Shown here one piece after another: positions 1 to 6,705 of a DNA stretch of 15,921 nucleotides (its first letter is position 1; every line of letters begins with the position of its first letter). Both the position numbers and the translations under genes were made by a program. The notes beneath the pieces were generated by a model. The model was not told where the DNA came from. It ran no database searches and saw nothing but the letters and a program-made list of their open reading frames with translations. Location: positions 1-15,921 of the forward strand of contig CAJTXE010000068.1 of assembly GCA_910580225.1 (NCBI GenBank), read 5' to 3'. This DNA is from an uncultured Acetatifactor sp. GTDB taxonomy: Bacteria > Bacillota > Clostridia > Lachnospirales > Lachnospiraceae.

Positions 1-527
1 TAGCGCATGGTGGACACATAGCCGAAACCCAGGCTGCGCCCCGCCTCCATCTGGCCCGCGTCGATGGACATAATGCCGCCCCGGATGATCTCCGCTACAT
101 AGGCCCCGGAATTGATGCCGAAAGAAATGGCGCCTACCAGGACTTTGTTTCTGCTGGAGGCAAAGATGACGAAATACATGATCATCAGCTGTACCACCAT
201 GGGCGTTCCACGGATTACTGTAAGGTATACTTTGGCCAGAGCATTGAAGAAGCCAAGGAAAATTTTGCCGGGTCCCTGCATTTCCGTATGGTTTTTATCC
301 CAGGAGACCCGGACCAGGGAGATCACCACCCCCAGAACCACGCCGATGAGCAGAGCCAGAAGGGTGAGCAGCAGGGTATTCCCCAGGCCTTTTATGTACA
401 TTTGGTATCTGTCATCGAAGACAAAACTTTTGTAGATGTCATATCCGATGTTATTCAGCCATTCGGGGCCGTTCTGTAGCCAGTCCGGCGCCACCAGGGG
501 CCAGCTTTGTGAGGCGGATGGTCTCAT
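1..527 (-). CDS. Polar amino-acid ABC transporter permease (3' end outside window)
   Basis: Inner-membrane permease of a HisM/GlnP-type amino-acid importer. 175 residues are visible from the ATG at 527; the C-terminus lies beyond position 1. After a roughly 45-residue N-terminal segment, a transmembrane helix begins at about residue 50 (GNTLLLTLLALLIGVVLGVV). A second hydrophobic stretch follows the family motif VIRGTPMVVQ. The cytoplasmic EAA-type loop that contacts the ATPase is present near the cut end (GAYVAEIIRGG, then GQMEAGRSLGFG). The start is supported by AGGAG eight bases upstream (536-540). It lies downstream of the binding-protein gene on the same strand, so the two probably form one importer; an ATP-binding subunit gene would be expected just outside the window. 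The 24-residue stretch between the first helix and the RGTP motif (including DKNHTEMQGPGKIF) is somewhat long. Substrate cannot be read from the sequence. Confidence 0.93.
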   Translation of the reverse strand, partial: MRPSASQSWPLVAPDWLQNGPEWLNNIGYDIYKSFVFDDRYQMYIKGLGNTLLLTLLALLIGVVLGVVISLVRVSWDKNHTEMQGPGKIFLGFFNALAKVYLTVIRGTPMVVQLMIMYFVIFASSRNKVLVGAISFGINSGAYVAEIIRGGIMSIDAGQMEAGRSLGFGYVSTMR

Positions 528-664
528 GGATCTTTCTCCTTTTTGTAAATATGGAAGTCTGAAATTTGGTTCGGTGTACCGTGAAACAAAATATGAAATA
601 CAGCACACAACCCCGCCGAAAACGACGGGGTATGTGACAGTTGCAACACCTGCAGTCAGGGGCT

Positions 665-709
665 CTGAAACAGCAGTCCGACAGCTTCCGCTGCGGTGTG
701 CTGTTTCAG
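665..709 (-). other. Strong intergenic stem-loop between binding-protein and permease genes
   Basis: An 11-bp perfect outer stem (CTGAAACAGCA at 665-675, TGCTGTTTCAG at 699-709) encloses a 2x2 internal loop, CCG/CGG, a one-base bulge and CAGC/GCTG closing a TTCC loop. On the minus strand it starts about 30 bases after the binding-protein stop codon. No T-run follows it, so it is not a standard terminator. In binding-protein transporter operons such hairpins often protect the upstream message and give more binding protein than permease; that role here is inferred. A weaker GC stem with an AAAA loop lies at about 612-630. Confidence 0.6.
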
Positions 710-740
710 GGACGGTACCCGGTTTCCTGGCAGGGGAAAA

Positions 741-1709
741 TTATTCGGCTGAAATATACTTGTCGATAATTCCCTGCACGGTTCCGTCGGCAATCAGCTC
801 CTGCAGTGCAGTATTCACTGCCTCATAGAGTGCAGTGTTGTCCTTGCTCATGGCTGCGGCATAATCCTCTGTGATGTATTCGGTGTCCAGGATCTTCAGG
901 CCCTCTACTTCTGCGACGAAAGCCTTGGCGGGTTCATTGTCGATGACCACACAGTCTACTTTGCCGGTTTTCAGAGCCTGTACCGCGTCTGCACCCTTGC
1001 TGTAACGATCGATGGTACCAAGTCCGGCTTCCTCGATATCGTCGGTGGTGTAAATGTCCCCTGTGGTATTGCGCTGTACACCGATGACATGATTTGCACC
1101 TTCTGCAAGCAAATCGTCCACACTTGTGATATCGCTGTCCTCATTGACGATGATCACCTGTACGCCGGTAGCATAGCTGACGGTGAAATTTACTTCCTCC
1201 TGGCGGTCCGGAGTGATGGTCATACCGGCCAGGCCAATGTCTGCCTTTCCGCCCTTCACGGCTTCGGTGATAGAGTCGAACTCCATATCGTCGATCTGCA
1301 GTTCCAATCCAAGCTTCCCGGCAATGGCGCCTGCAATTTCCGCATCGATGCCTGTTACCTGGCCGCCTTCCACATATTCATAGGGCGGGAATGCCGCGTT
1401 GGTAGCCATGGTGAGCTTGCCTTCCACAGCAGTGGTGAAGCCTTCCTCCGAATTTCCGGCTTCGCTGTCTTCGGCTGGGTCTGTGCTTTCTGCATCCGCA
1501 GCGTCGGAGCCTGTTTCGTCTGTGGCATCCGCATCTGCTTCAGAACTGTCGGAAGCGTCAGCGCTGCTTTCCTCAGAAGTGCTGCTTTCTTCAGAAGAGC
1601 TGCTTTCCTGACTTAAATTGTCATTGGATGCAGGTGTGTCGCCGCAGGCTGTCATGGACAGAACCATAACGGAAGCCAGCAGCAGTGCTGTCAGTTTTTT
1701 CATTTTCAT
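741..1709 (-). CDS. Amino-acid ABC transporter substrate-binding lipoprotein (SBP family 3)
   Basis: Extracellular solute-binding protein for the polar amino-acid importer whose permease follows. 322 aa from the ATG at 1709, which has GGAGG seven bases upstream; a TTG at 1724 in the same frame overlaps that Shine-Dalgarno and is unlikely. The N-terminus is a lipoprotein signal: MKMKK, a hydrophobic core, then a MTAC lipobox with Cys22. Residues from about 27 to 92 form a low-complexity Ser/Glu/Asp linker, followed by the periplasmic-binding fold: KLTMATNAAFPPYEYVEGG, GIDAEIAGAIAGKLGL (family-3 signature region), DIGLAGMTITPDRQEEVNF, and a second lobe ending in GTVQGIIDKYISAE. The linker presumably lifts the binding domain off the membrane or through the wall. 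The exact ligand cannot be assigned; glutamine, arginine or cystine types are all possible. Confidence 0.95.
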   Translation of the reverse strand: MKMKKLTALLLASVMVLSMTACGDTPASNDNLSQESSSSEESSTSEESSADASDSSEADADATDETGSDAADAESTDPAEDSEAGNSEEGFTTAVEGKLTMATNAAFPPYEYVEGGQVTGIDAEIAGAIAGKLGLELQIDDMEFDSITEAVKGGKADIGLAGMTITPDRQEEVNFTVSYATGVQVIIVNEDSDITSVDDLLAEGANHVIGVQRNTTGDIYTTDDIEEAGLGTIDRYSKGADAVQALKTGKVDCVVIDNEPAKAFVAEVEGLKILDTEYITEDYAAAMSKDNTALYEAVNTALQELIADGTVQGIIDKYISAE

Positions 1710-1783
1710 AATAAATCCTCCCAAAATAATAAAATCTGTCTATGAAATGCTGTCTCTGGGACAGCCTTCAGAGAACAAAGCAG

Positions 1784-1812
1784 ATACTAGCACTTCATGC
1801 ATAAAATGTCAA
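1784..1812 (-). promoter_or_regulatory. Promoter of the amino-acid transporter operon
   Basis: On the minus strand a perfect TTGACA (1812-1807) is followed after 17 bp by TAGTAT (1789-1784), preceded by TGC, giving an extended -10. Transcription would start near 1777, leaving a leader of about 68 nt. The leader contains a 6-bp hairpin (GCTGTC/GACAGC, 1749-1765) upstream of the Shine-Dalgarno. Confidence 0.72.
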
Positions 1813-1826
1813 TGGATTTCCCAAAA

Positions 1827-1841
1827 AAATCACAGAAAATT
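1827..1841. promoter_or_regulatory. Possible CodY-type operator
   Basis: AAATCACAGAAAATT matches 12 of 15 positions of the CodY consensus AATTTTCWGAAAATT, with the right half perfect. It sits about 15 bp upstream of the transporter -35, where CodY could control a nitrogen-related importer. Matches of this quality occur by chance in AT-rich DNA. Confidence 0.25.
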
Positions 1842-1850
1842 TCGATTAAA

Positions 1851-1873
1851 TGCATATTCATTAAGAATATGCA
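1851..1873. promoter_or_regulatory. 23-bp palindrome in the divergent intergenic region (operator candidate)
   Basis: Perfect 9-bp arms TGCATATTC and GAATATGCA are separated by ATTAA. An overlapping imperfect palindrome (AATGCATATTCATT) extends to the left. On the minus strand, AATGAATATGCATTTAAT resembles an ARG box (TGAAT, 4 bp, ATTTA). It lies upstream of the transporter -35. A DNA-binding dimer site is likely; which regulator is a guess. Confidence 0.45.
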
Positions 1874-1922
1874 GGTTTTTGTGAATAAAGTATAAAGTCA
1901 GGTGGTTGGATAGGTATTAATG

Positions 1923-1976
1923 GTTATTTCTGAACGTGCTGTTAACACTTTATGGAATCGATCATAACAGAATAAC
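1923..1976. repeat. Inverted repeat just upstream of the ankyrin promoter
   Basis: GTTATTTCTG (1923-1932) pairs with CAGAATAAC (1968-1976) with one extra T. Between them is the 8-bp palindrome TGTTAACA (1940-1947). The right arm ends 8 bp before the ankyrin -35, which suits an operator or activator site. Function unknown. Confidence 0.3.
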
Positions 1977-1984
1977 GGTAAAAA

Positions 1985-2013
1985 TTGTAAATGTGGAAGG
2001 GGAGTGTTATAAT
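1985..2013 (+). promoter_or_regulatory. Promoter of the ankyrin-repeat genes
   Basis: TTGTAA (1985-1990), a 17-bp spacer and a perfect TATAAT (2008-2013) preceded by TGT (extended -10). The start would be near 2020, giving a leader of about 80 nt before the ATG at 2100. Confidence 0.75.
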
Positions 2014-2099
2014 GAAACTATGTGACAGTATTTCAGAATGACATCACAAATTCAGATTCTCTGCAAAATAGGAAGACTTGGAAAACAGGAGGTATCAAA

Positions 2100-3074
2100 A
2101 TGGAAAAATTGCTGCTGAAGGCCTGCCAGAACGGACAGAAGGGTGTGGCGGCTGCATTTTTGAAAAAGGAAGGCATTCATGTCAACGGCGTGGACGAGTC
2201 CGGGCAGGCGCCTATTCATTATGCATGTCAGAAGGGTTACAGGGATATTGTGAAGATGCTCTTGGACAAAGGAGCGGATGCGAACCTGATATCCAACGCC
2301 AGTGTCACACCTCTGCACCTGGCGGCCAGATCGGGAAACAAGGAGATTATCGGGATGCTTGCGGATGCGGGAGCAGACCTTAATGCCACGGATAAACAGG
2401 GAAAGAGCGTGCTGATATACGGTGTGGAAGCAGGAAAGGCGGATGCGGTGAAGCATCTGGTTTCTCTTGGGGCAGATGTGACGCTGCAGGACAATTCAAA
2501 CCGCACGGCATTGGACTATGCAACGGCTCTGGGAATGACCCGGCTGCTGGAGGATCTGTCTGCAGAGGGCATGGGGCACACGGATTCCCAGGGCAATACG
2601 GCGCTGCATCAATCCTGCTACAACGGGCAGAGCGAAGTGGTAAAGGCCATGCTGGCGGCAGGAAAAGAAGATATCAATGCCGTCAATGATGAAGGAATGA
2701 CGCCGTTGTATTTTGCCGTAATGCAGAACAATCTTCTGATCACGGAACTTCTCCTGGATTCCGGGGCAGATGCCAATGTAGGGGACAACCAGGGGGATGC
2801 CCCGCTGCATCTTGCAGCGGAAAATGAGAACGAACATATAATGAAGAAACTTCTCGCGCATGGTGCAAATATAAATGAACGAAACGGAGACGGGGAAACG
2901 GCGCTGATCATTGCCGCCAGGGCAGGAAACAATTATATCGCAGGGGTATTGTTGGAGAACGGGGCGGACTATACCTGTGCGGATATGGAAGAACATACGG
3001 CGCTTTATTATGCCACCGAGGCCGGAAGCAATGACATTGTGGAAAAGCTGATCATGGCAGGGGCGGAAGAGTAG
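2100..3074 (+). CDS. Ankyrin-repeat protein, 324 aa, all repeats
   Basis: Ankyrin repeats form a scaffold that binds other proteins; no enzymatic domain, signal peptide or membrane segment is visible, so a cytoplasmic binding partner is likely. The start is the ATG at 2100 with AGGAGG seven bases upstream. After an N-terminal cap (1-34) come about nine repeats starting near residues 35, 68, 101, 134, 165, 199, 232, 265 and 298. Most are 33 residues with the canonical G-x-TPLH-x-A...LLL-x-x-GAD-x-N pattern, for example TPLHLAARSGNKEIIGML and APLHLAAENENEHIMKKLL. The repeat at 134-164 is shorter and degenerate. The protein ends inside a repeat with GAEE. It is followed after 167 bp by a second, larger ankyrin gene, and no T-tract terminator lies between them, so both are probably transcribed together. 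The partner is unknown. Confidence 0.93.
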   Translation: MEKLLLKACQNGQKGVAAAFLKKEGIHVNGVDESGQAPIHYACQKGYRDIVKMLLDKGADANLISNASVTPLHLAARSGNKEIIGMLADAGADLNATDKQGKSVLIYGVEAGKADAVKHLVSLGADVTLQDNSNRTALDYATALGMTRLLEDLSAEGMGHTDSQGNTALHQSCYNGQSEVVKAMLAAGKEDINAVNDEGMTPLYFAVMQNNLLITELLLDSGADANVGDNQGDAPLHLAAENENEHIMKKLLAHGANINERNGDGETALIIAARAGNNYIAGVLLENGADYTCADMEEHTALYYATEAGSNDIVEKLIMAGAEE

Positions 3075-3241
3075 CAAAACACAAAAGGGAAAACAGCCAA
3101 AAAACCGGGAAGAAGATCGGCAGAAGTATATAGGAAGGTGCAGAAGAGGCCTGGCAGAAGCAGCGGGGAATTCACATAAATAGCAGGAACCGGGACAGCA
3201 GAAGCAGATGGAACCTGTGGTGACGGTAAGGAGTTGTGAAT

Positions 3242-5371
3242 ATGAATGGTGGAGAATTAGTAAAATTATTGACGGAATATAGTAAATGGAACGGAGGGAA
3301 ATGCGATCCCTGGTGGGAGGTGGACAGAGAGAATTCCATGTATAGATACAGCCTTCTGACCCGGGAGGAAATCGAAGCAGTGACAGAGGCTGTGGAAAAC
3401 TGCGGACCGGAGGAACTGTCCGCGGCAGCAGGATATACGGGGCTCACCGTATTTCATCTGCTGGTCTGGTGCGGCCTGTATGAAAGTGTGGAATGGGTAC
3501 TGAAGAAAGGAATGGATGCGGATCTTCCCGGGGCGGGAGAATGTAAGGGCGTGACGCCGCTGATGATGGCCTGCAGCCAGGGCAATGAGAGAATGGCAGG
3601 GCTTCTTCTGGAAAAGGGCGCATTGGGCAGTCGGATAGATGCAAGGGGACGGAATGCCTGGCATTATCTTGGGGGTGCACGTATCCATAAGGAAATGGTG
3701 AATTCTTTTGAAGCAAGGAGACACAGCCTGAAACAGCGGAGAGCCATAGCCAGAATGCTGTCCGGGGACATAAATGCAAGAGATCAGGAGGGACTGACTC
3801 CCTTTGAAATTCTGCTGAAAGCAGAGGGAGGAGATTTTTCCTGGGCCCTGTCAGAGGAATACATCAGAAAGGGTGCAGATGTGCACCTTTTGGACCAGGA
3901 AGGAAATTCTCTTCTCATGAGGGCTGTGGAAAAGAACCATTTTACGGCGGCGCTGGCGCTTATGAAGGCGGACGCCGAACTGGTGAATCTGCCAAACCGG
4001 GAAGGAACCACACCTCTGCACCTGGTGGCCCGGTACCGGATTGAGCTGTGCATGGCGCTTCTGGACAGGAAAGCGGATAAAAATGCGGCGGACGAAAGCG
4101 GAAAAACACCAAAAGATCTGGCATTGGAAAGCGGAGATAATGACTACAGACAGCTTTTCACATCCGGCAGGGTGAAGCTGAACACCTTGAGCAGACTTAC
4201 AGGAAATGCCTTTGCGGGAGCCGGAGAGGAGAAGGACAGATTGTCTATGGCGCTCTATCTGGCAGAAAAGCTGATCCGGGAGGTGGACCCGGATGACGAC
4301 GAGGAAATGGGACTGCTGCAGAGTATTCTGTACAATGCTTTGACCAGTGATGAGGAATGCCATGTGCTGGAGCTCATGGTGAAAGGCGGTATCGACCTGG
4401 GGGCGCCCATCCACAGGGGCGGTTCGGTGGAATGTATTCGGGACAGCTGTCTTACCGGAAATGCCGGAGTAAAGGCTATCCGGAAGCTTATGGAATTGGG
4501 AATGGACATGGACGAGGCTCTGATTCAGGGGAGGACACCTGCAAATATTGTGGCCTCCGGACAGGAAAGGAATATGTTCGGCCATAAAAGGGATGATTAT
4601 TTTGAGGAAGCTGCAAAGCTTTTTTCCAGAGAGTCTATGGAGCAGGTAGATAATGCAGGAACCACGGCGGTGCATCAGGCTGCAAGGTGGAATCATGTGG
4701 AAATGCTGAGAGTGATGATTGGGAAGGGCGTGGATGTGAATCTCACCCAGGACGCGCCCGCAGAGGCAGGCAGTACGCCCCTCCACCTGGCCTGTACCGC
4801 AGGCAACTGGAGTGCGGCTGCGCTTCTGATGCAGTCCGGTGCCGACGATACCATTCTCAATGTGAAGGGGGAGACCGCAGCCCATCTTGCTCTTACGAAA
4901 AGGATATTCGGCGGAGATATGCGCGTGGAGGACAGGGTAAAGGTTTTGGATGCCCTGGAACATGTGGACATACCTGGCCGGGGCGGGTGGACTCCGCTGA
5001 TGCAGATGCTTCAGCAATTGGATCTGAATACGAAGACGGAGATTCTTCCCCTGCTGTTGGACAAGGGCCTGGACGTGAACCGGAGAGACGAAAGGGGCAA
5101 TACGGCGTTAATGGTAGCCATGGACAATCAGGGCCACAAGGGCATTGTAAAAGAACTGTTCCGGGCCGGGGCAGATGTGAATGCAGAAAACAAAAACGGC
5201 AGTACTGCTCTGCACTTGGCGCTTAGGTGGGGTGACCAGGAGTCGGCTATTTTCCTGATCAAAAAAGGTGCAGACTATAACCATGCCGACAACGCTGGGA
5301 TCACTCCGGCCCAGATCGCCGCGGAGAAGGGGTATGACACGGTGCTGGAGCTTATGACGGATCTGCGGTAA
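3242..5371 (+). CDS. Large ankyrin-repeat protein, 709 aa
   Basis: A second ankyrin scaffold, more than twice the size of its upstream neighbour. The ATG at 3242 is preferred because AAGGAG (3228-3233) lies eight bases away; the in-frame GTG at 3236 would be only two bases from it. Residues 1 to about 62 are not ankyrin-like (Trp-rich, with GGKCDPWWEVDREN) and may be a specific docking or capping segment. Ankyrin repeats then begin at GLTVFHLLVWCG and GVTPLMMACSQGN. A degenerate middle follows (roughly 310-450, including an acidic DPDDDEE segment), and a second well-formed repeat block runs to the C-terminus (GSTPLHLACTAGNW, GNTALMVAMDNQG, GSTALHLALRWGD, GITPAQIAAEKGYD). No signal peptide, membrane helix or catalytic motif is visible. 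Probably co-transcribed with the preceding gene. Function not recognised. Confidence 0.93.
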   Translation: MNGGELVKLLTEYSKWNGGKCDPWWEVDRENSMYRYSLLTREEIEAVTEAVENCGPEELSAAAGYTGLTVFHLLVWCGLYESVEWVLKKGMDADLPGAGECKGVTPLMMACSQGNERMAGLLLEKGALGSRIDARGRNAWHYLGGARIHKEMVNSFEARRHSLKQRRAIARMLSGDINARDQEGLTPFEILLKAEGGDFSWALSEEYIRKGADVHLLDQEGNSLLMRAVEKNHFTAALALMKADAELVNLPNREGTTPLHLVARYRIELCMALLDRKADKNAADESGKTPKDLALESGDNDYRQLFTSGRVKLNTLSRLTGNAFAGAGEEKDRLSMALYLAEKLIREVDPDDDEEMGLLQSILYNALTSDEECHVLELMVKGGIDLGAPIHRGGSVECIRDSCLTGNAGVKAIRKLMELGMDMDEALIQGRTPANIVASGQERNMFGHKRDDYFEEAAKLFSRESMEQVDNAGTTAVHQAARWNHVEMLRVMIGKGVDVNLTQDAPAEAGSTPLHLACTAGNWSAAALLMQSGADDTILNVKGETAAHLALTKRIFGGDMRVEDRVKVLDALEHVDIPGRGGWTPLMQMLQQLDLNTKTEILPLLLDKGLDVNRRDERGNTALMVAMDNQGHKGIVKELFRAGADVNAENKNGSTALHLALRWGDQESAIFLIKKGADYNHADNAGITPAQIAAEKGYDTVLELMTDLR

Positions 5372-5484
5372 AGCAGGTTTGGCCGTTGCTGCCCGAATAA
5401 TCGGCGTAAAATTACAGGAAATGAATACATTATGCTTCGGCAGGATCAGGCAAAGAGACAGGATAAAAAGGGAGCAGAAAGTGT

Positions 5485-6018
5485 ATGATTCAATATCGCA
5501 GAATGAATAACAGGGAAGAAATAACTCGTGAACTGTTTGCGAAGTTTATCCGCCATCAGAAGGTGACGGACTGTTGGAGGCGGGAAAAGGATGAGTGGGT
5601 GGTCCGGGAGGACCCTTTTATCGATGACTGGACAGAAGCTGATTATGAAAAATTAATCGCGTGCTTAAGAAATACGCTGGATACGGGAGGATTTGTGTTT
5701 GGAGCGTTCCAGGATGGAGTGCTGAAGGGATTTACATCTGTGGAAGCCGGGGCATTCGGCGGAGAGCAGGGTTATCGGGATCTCTCTTCTATCCATGTGT
5801 CTGAAGATATGCGGGGGAGAGGAATCGGAAAAGCTCTGTTTTTGGCAGCCGGGGATTGGGCAAAGCGTAACGGTGGGCGGAAATTGTATATATCCGCCCA
5901 TTCTGCAGTGGAAAGCCAGGCCTTTTACCGGGCCATGGGTTGTGTGGAAGCGGAAGTTTATCATCAGGGCCATGTGGAAGAGGAGCCCTATGACTGCCAG
6001 TTGGAATGCAGGCTTTGA
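5485..6018 (+). CDS. GNAT-family N-acetyltransferase
   Basis: Acetyl-CoA-dependent N-acetyltransferase of about 177 residues, a normal single-domain GNAT length. The acetyl-CoA pyrophosphate-binding motif A is clear: SSIHVSEDMRGRGIGKALF, with RGRGIG at 110-115. It is followed by the motif B region LYISAHSAVESQAFYRAMGC. The N-terminus MIQYRRMNNREEITRELF matches the family start, with GGAG 10 bases upstream of the ATG at 5485. It follows the ankyrin genes after 113 bp with no T-run terminator, so it may be part of that transcript or have its own weak promoter. Substrate unknown; possibilities include a protein amino group, an aminoglycoside-like compound or a small amine. Confidence 0.9.
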   Translation: MIQYRRMNNREEITRELFAKFIRHQKVTDCWRREKDEWVVREDPFIDDWTEADYEKLIACLRNTLDTGGFVFGAFQDGVLKGFTSVEAGAFGGEQGYRDLSSIHVSEDMRGRGIGKALFLAAGDWAKRNGGRKLYISAHSAVESQAFYRAMGCVEAEVYHQGHVEEEPYDCQLECRL

Positions 6019-6086
6019 CCGTAGGGAGAGCTTTCTCCGATCCGCAGAAATTTACGGTGTTGGAAAAGGAAATTTTCGGACATGCT

Positions 6087-6392
6087 TTAGCCGGAGACGG
6101 AGGGCAGGCTGCTCAGGTTGTTGTCGTCGGAGCCGTCGGGGATGGATTTGAGATATTCCGTGTCGCCCCGATGAGCTACGCCGACTCCCTTGATTTCACC
6201 GGCTTTTGCCATCTGAACGCCCTCTTCTTTGCTTATGGTGGAGCCGTCTGAGAGCTGGTAACCGTCTATTTTGCCGCTGTGTTTTACCAGGCCCGTGATA
6301 TGCCTGGCATCAGATTTCGGCTGTGGGATTTCATCCAGAGTATTTTTCGCCAGAGCGGCAGTGAGATTGGTATCTTTCTTTTTATTGTTCAT
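6087..6392 (-). CDS. DUF3892 domain-containing small protein
   Basis: 101-aa protein of unknown function. The start at 6392 (MNNKKKDTNLTAALA) has AAAGGA six bases upstream; an in-frame upstream ATG at 6431 adds 13 residues and has no comparable site. The C-terminal two-thirds fits my recollection of DUF3892: HITGLVKHSGKIDGYQLSDG, then the conserved tail with EYLKSIPDGSDDNNLSSLP. It has no signal peptide or membrane segment. It converges on the GNAT gene (68 bp apart, no obvious terminator) and diverges from the isomerase gene. The family assignment is from memory of the pattern. Confidence 0.82.
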   Translation of the reverse strand: MNNKKKDTNLTAALAKNTLDEIPQPKSDARHITGLVKHSGKIDGYQLSDGSTISKEEGVQMAKAGEIKGVGVAHRGDTEYLKSIPDGSDDNNLSSLPSVSG

Positions 6393-6457
6393 ATCGATTC
6401 CTTTCTGTCTGTTCAAAGACCGGTCAGACATCCCTGCATCTGCTCAAGGTTCCAAAG

Positions 6458-6484
6458 GACAGGAATGATTTCGGGAATCCTGTC
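6458..6484. repeat. Inverted repeat upstream of the DUF3892 gene
   Basis: GACAGGA (6458-6464) and TCCTGTC (6478-6484) are separated by 13 bases that can also pair internally (GATT/AATC). It lies about 66-92 bases upstream of the DUF3892 start codon. It is a possible operator or leader hairpin; no clear promoter was found on the minus strand here. Confidence 0.35.
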
Positions 6485-6530
6485 ATCAATTCGCCACAGA
6501 GAATGACTGATCATTTGTTTTCAATTGCGT

Positions 6531-6588
6531 AAGCCTGTGGCTTCAGGTATAGTTTTGCCGCCGCGAAGGGAAAAATACCTGCCAAGCT
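6531..6588 (+). other. Structured segment upstream of the isomerase gene
   Basis: AAGCC/GGCTT (6531-6543) forms a small hairpin. Alternatively GCTTCAGGTAT (6540-6550) pairs with ATACCTG plus AAGC (6575-6587) across a two-base bulge. The two folds share GGCTT and are mutually exclusive, as in a switch or attenuator. I could not match it to a known riboswitch consensus. It may be DNA-level symmetry if transcription starts downstream. Confidence 0.3.
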
Positions 6589-6634
6589 TAACCAGGGCAT
6601 TTTGGCATTCCACTATAATATTTTCGAAAAGTTA

Positions 6635-6663
6635 TGGAAAAACAGGTAAAAAGGAGTTATAAT
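6635..6663 (+). promoter_or_regulatory. Candidate promoter for the isomerase gene
   Basis: TGGAAA (6635-6640), 17 bp, perfect TATAAT (6658-6663). A second TATAAT lies at 6614-6619 with no good -35 at normal spacing; it may need an activator. If the downstream box is used, the transcript starts near 6670, inside the short upstream ORF, so the two readings compete. Confidence 0.4.
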
Positions 6664-6665
6664 TT

Positions 6666-6701
6666 ATGACAGAGTTTTACAACTACAGATCAGGAGGTTG
6701 A
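6666..6701 (+). CDS. Possible 11-aa leader peptide before the isomerase gene
   Basis: ATG at 6666 preceded by AAAAGGAG with 9-base spacing encodes MTEFYNYRSGG and stops at TGA 6699-6701. Its GGA GGT codons form the Shine-Dalgarno AGGAGG of the isomerase gene, whose ATG is four bases after this stop. This arrangement would couple translation of the two ORFs. It needs a transcript from the upstream TATAAT; chance is possible at this length. Confidence 0.3.
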   Translation: MTEFYNYRSGG

Positions 6702-6705
6702 TAAC

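Noticed and set aside
1710..1777. T-box or amino-acid riboswitch in the transporter leader
   Set aside because: The leader is only about 68 nt with one short hairpin, too small for a T-box.
2022..2099. Upstream start for the first ankyrin protein
   Set aside because: The extra 26 residues are not ankyrin-like, and AGGAGG is correctly placed only for ATG 2100.
4210..4500. Hidden enzymatic domain in the degenerate centre of the large ankyrin protein
   Set aside because: No catalytic motif visible; the spacing still suits decayed helical repeats.
3851..5017. 388-aa minus-strand ORF inside the large ankyrin gene
   Set aside because: A shadow of the ankyrin frame: His/Pro/Cys-rich composition with no start signals.
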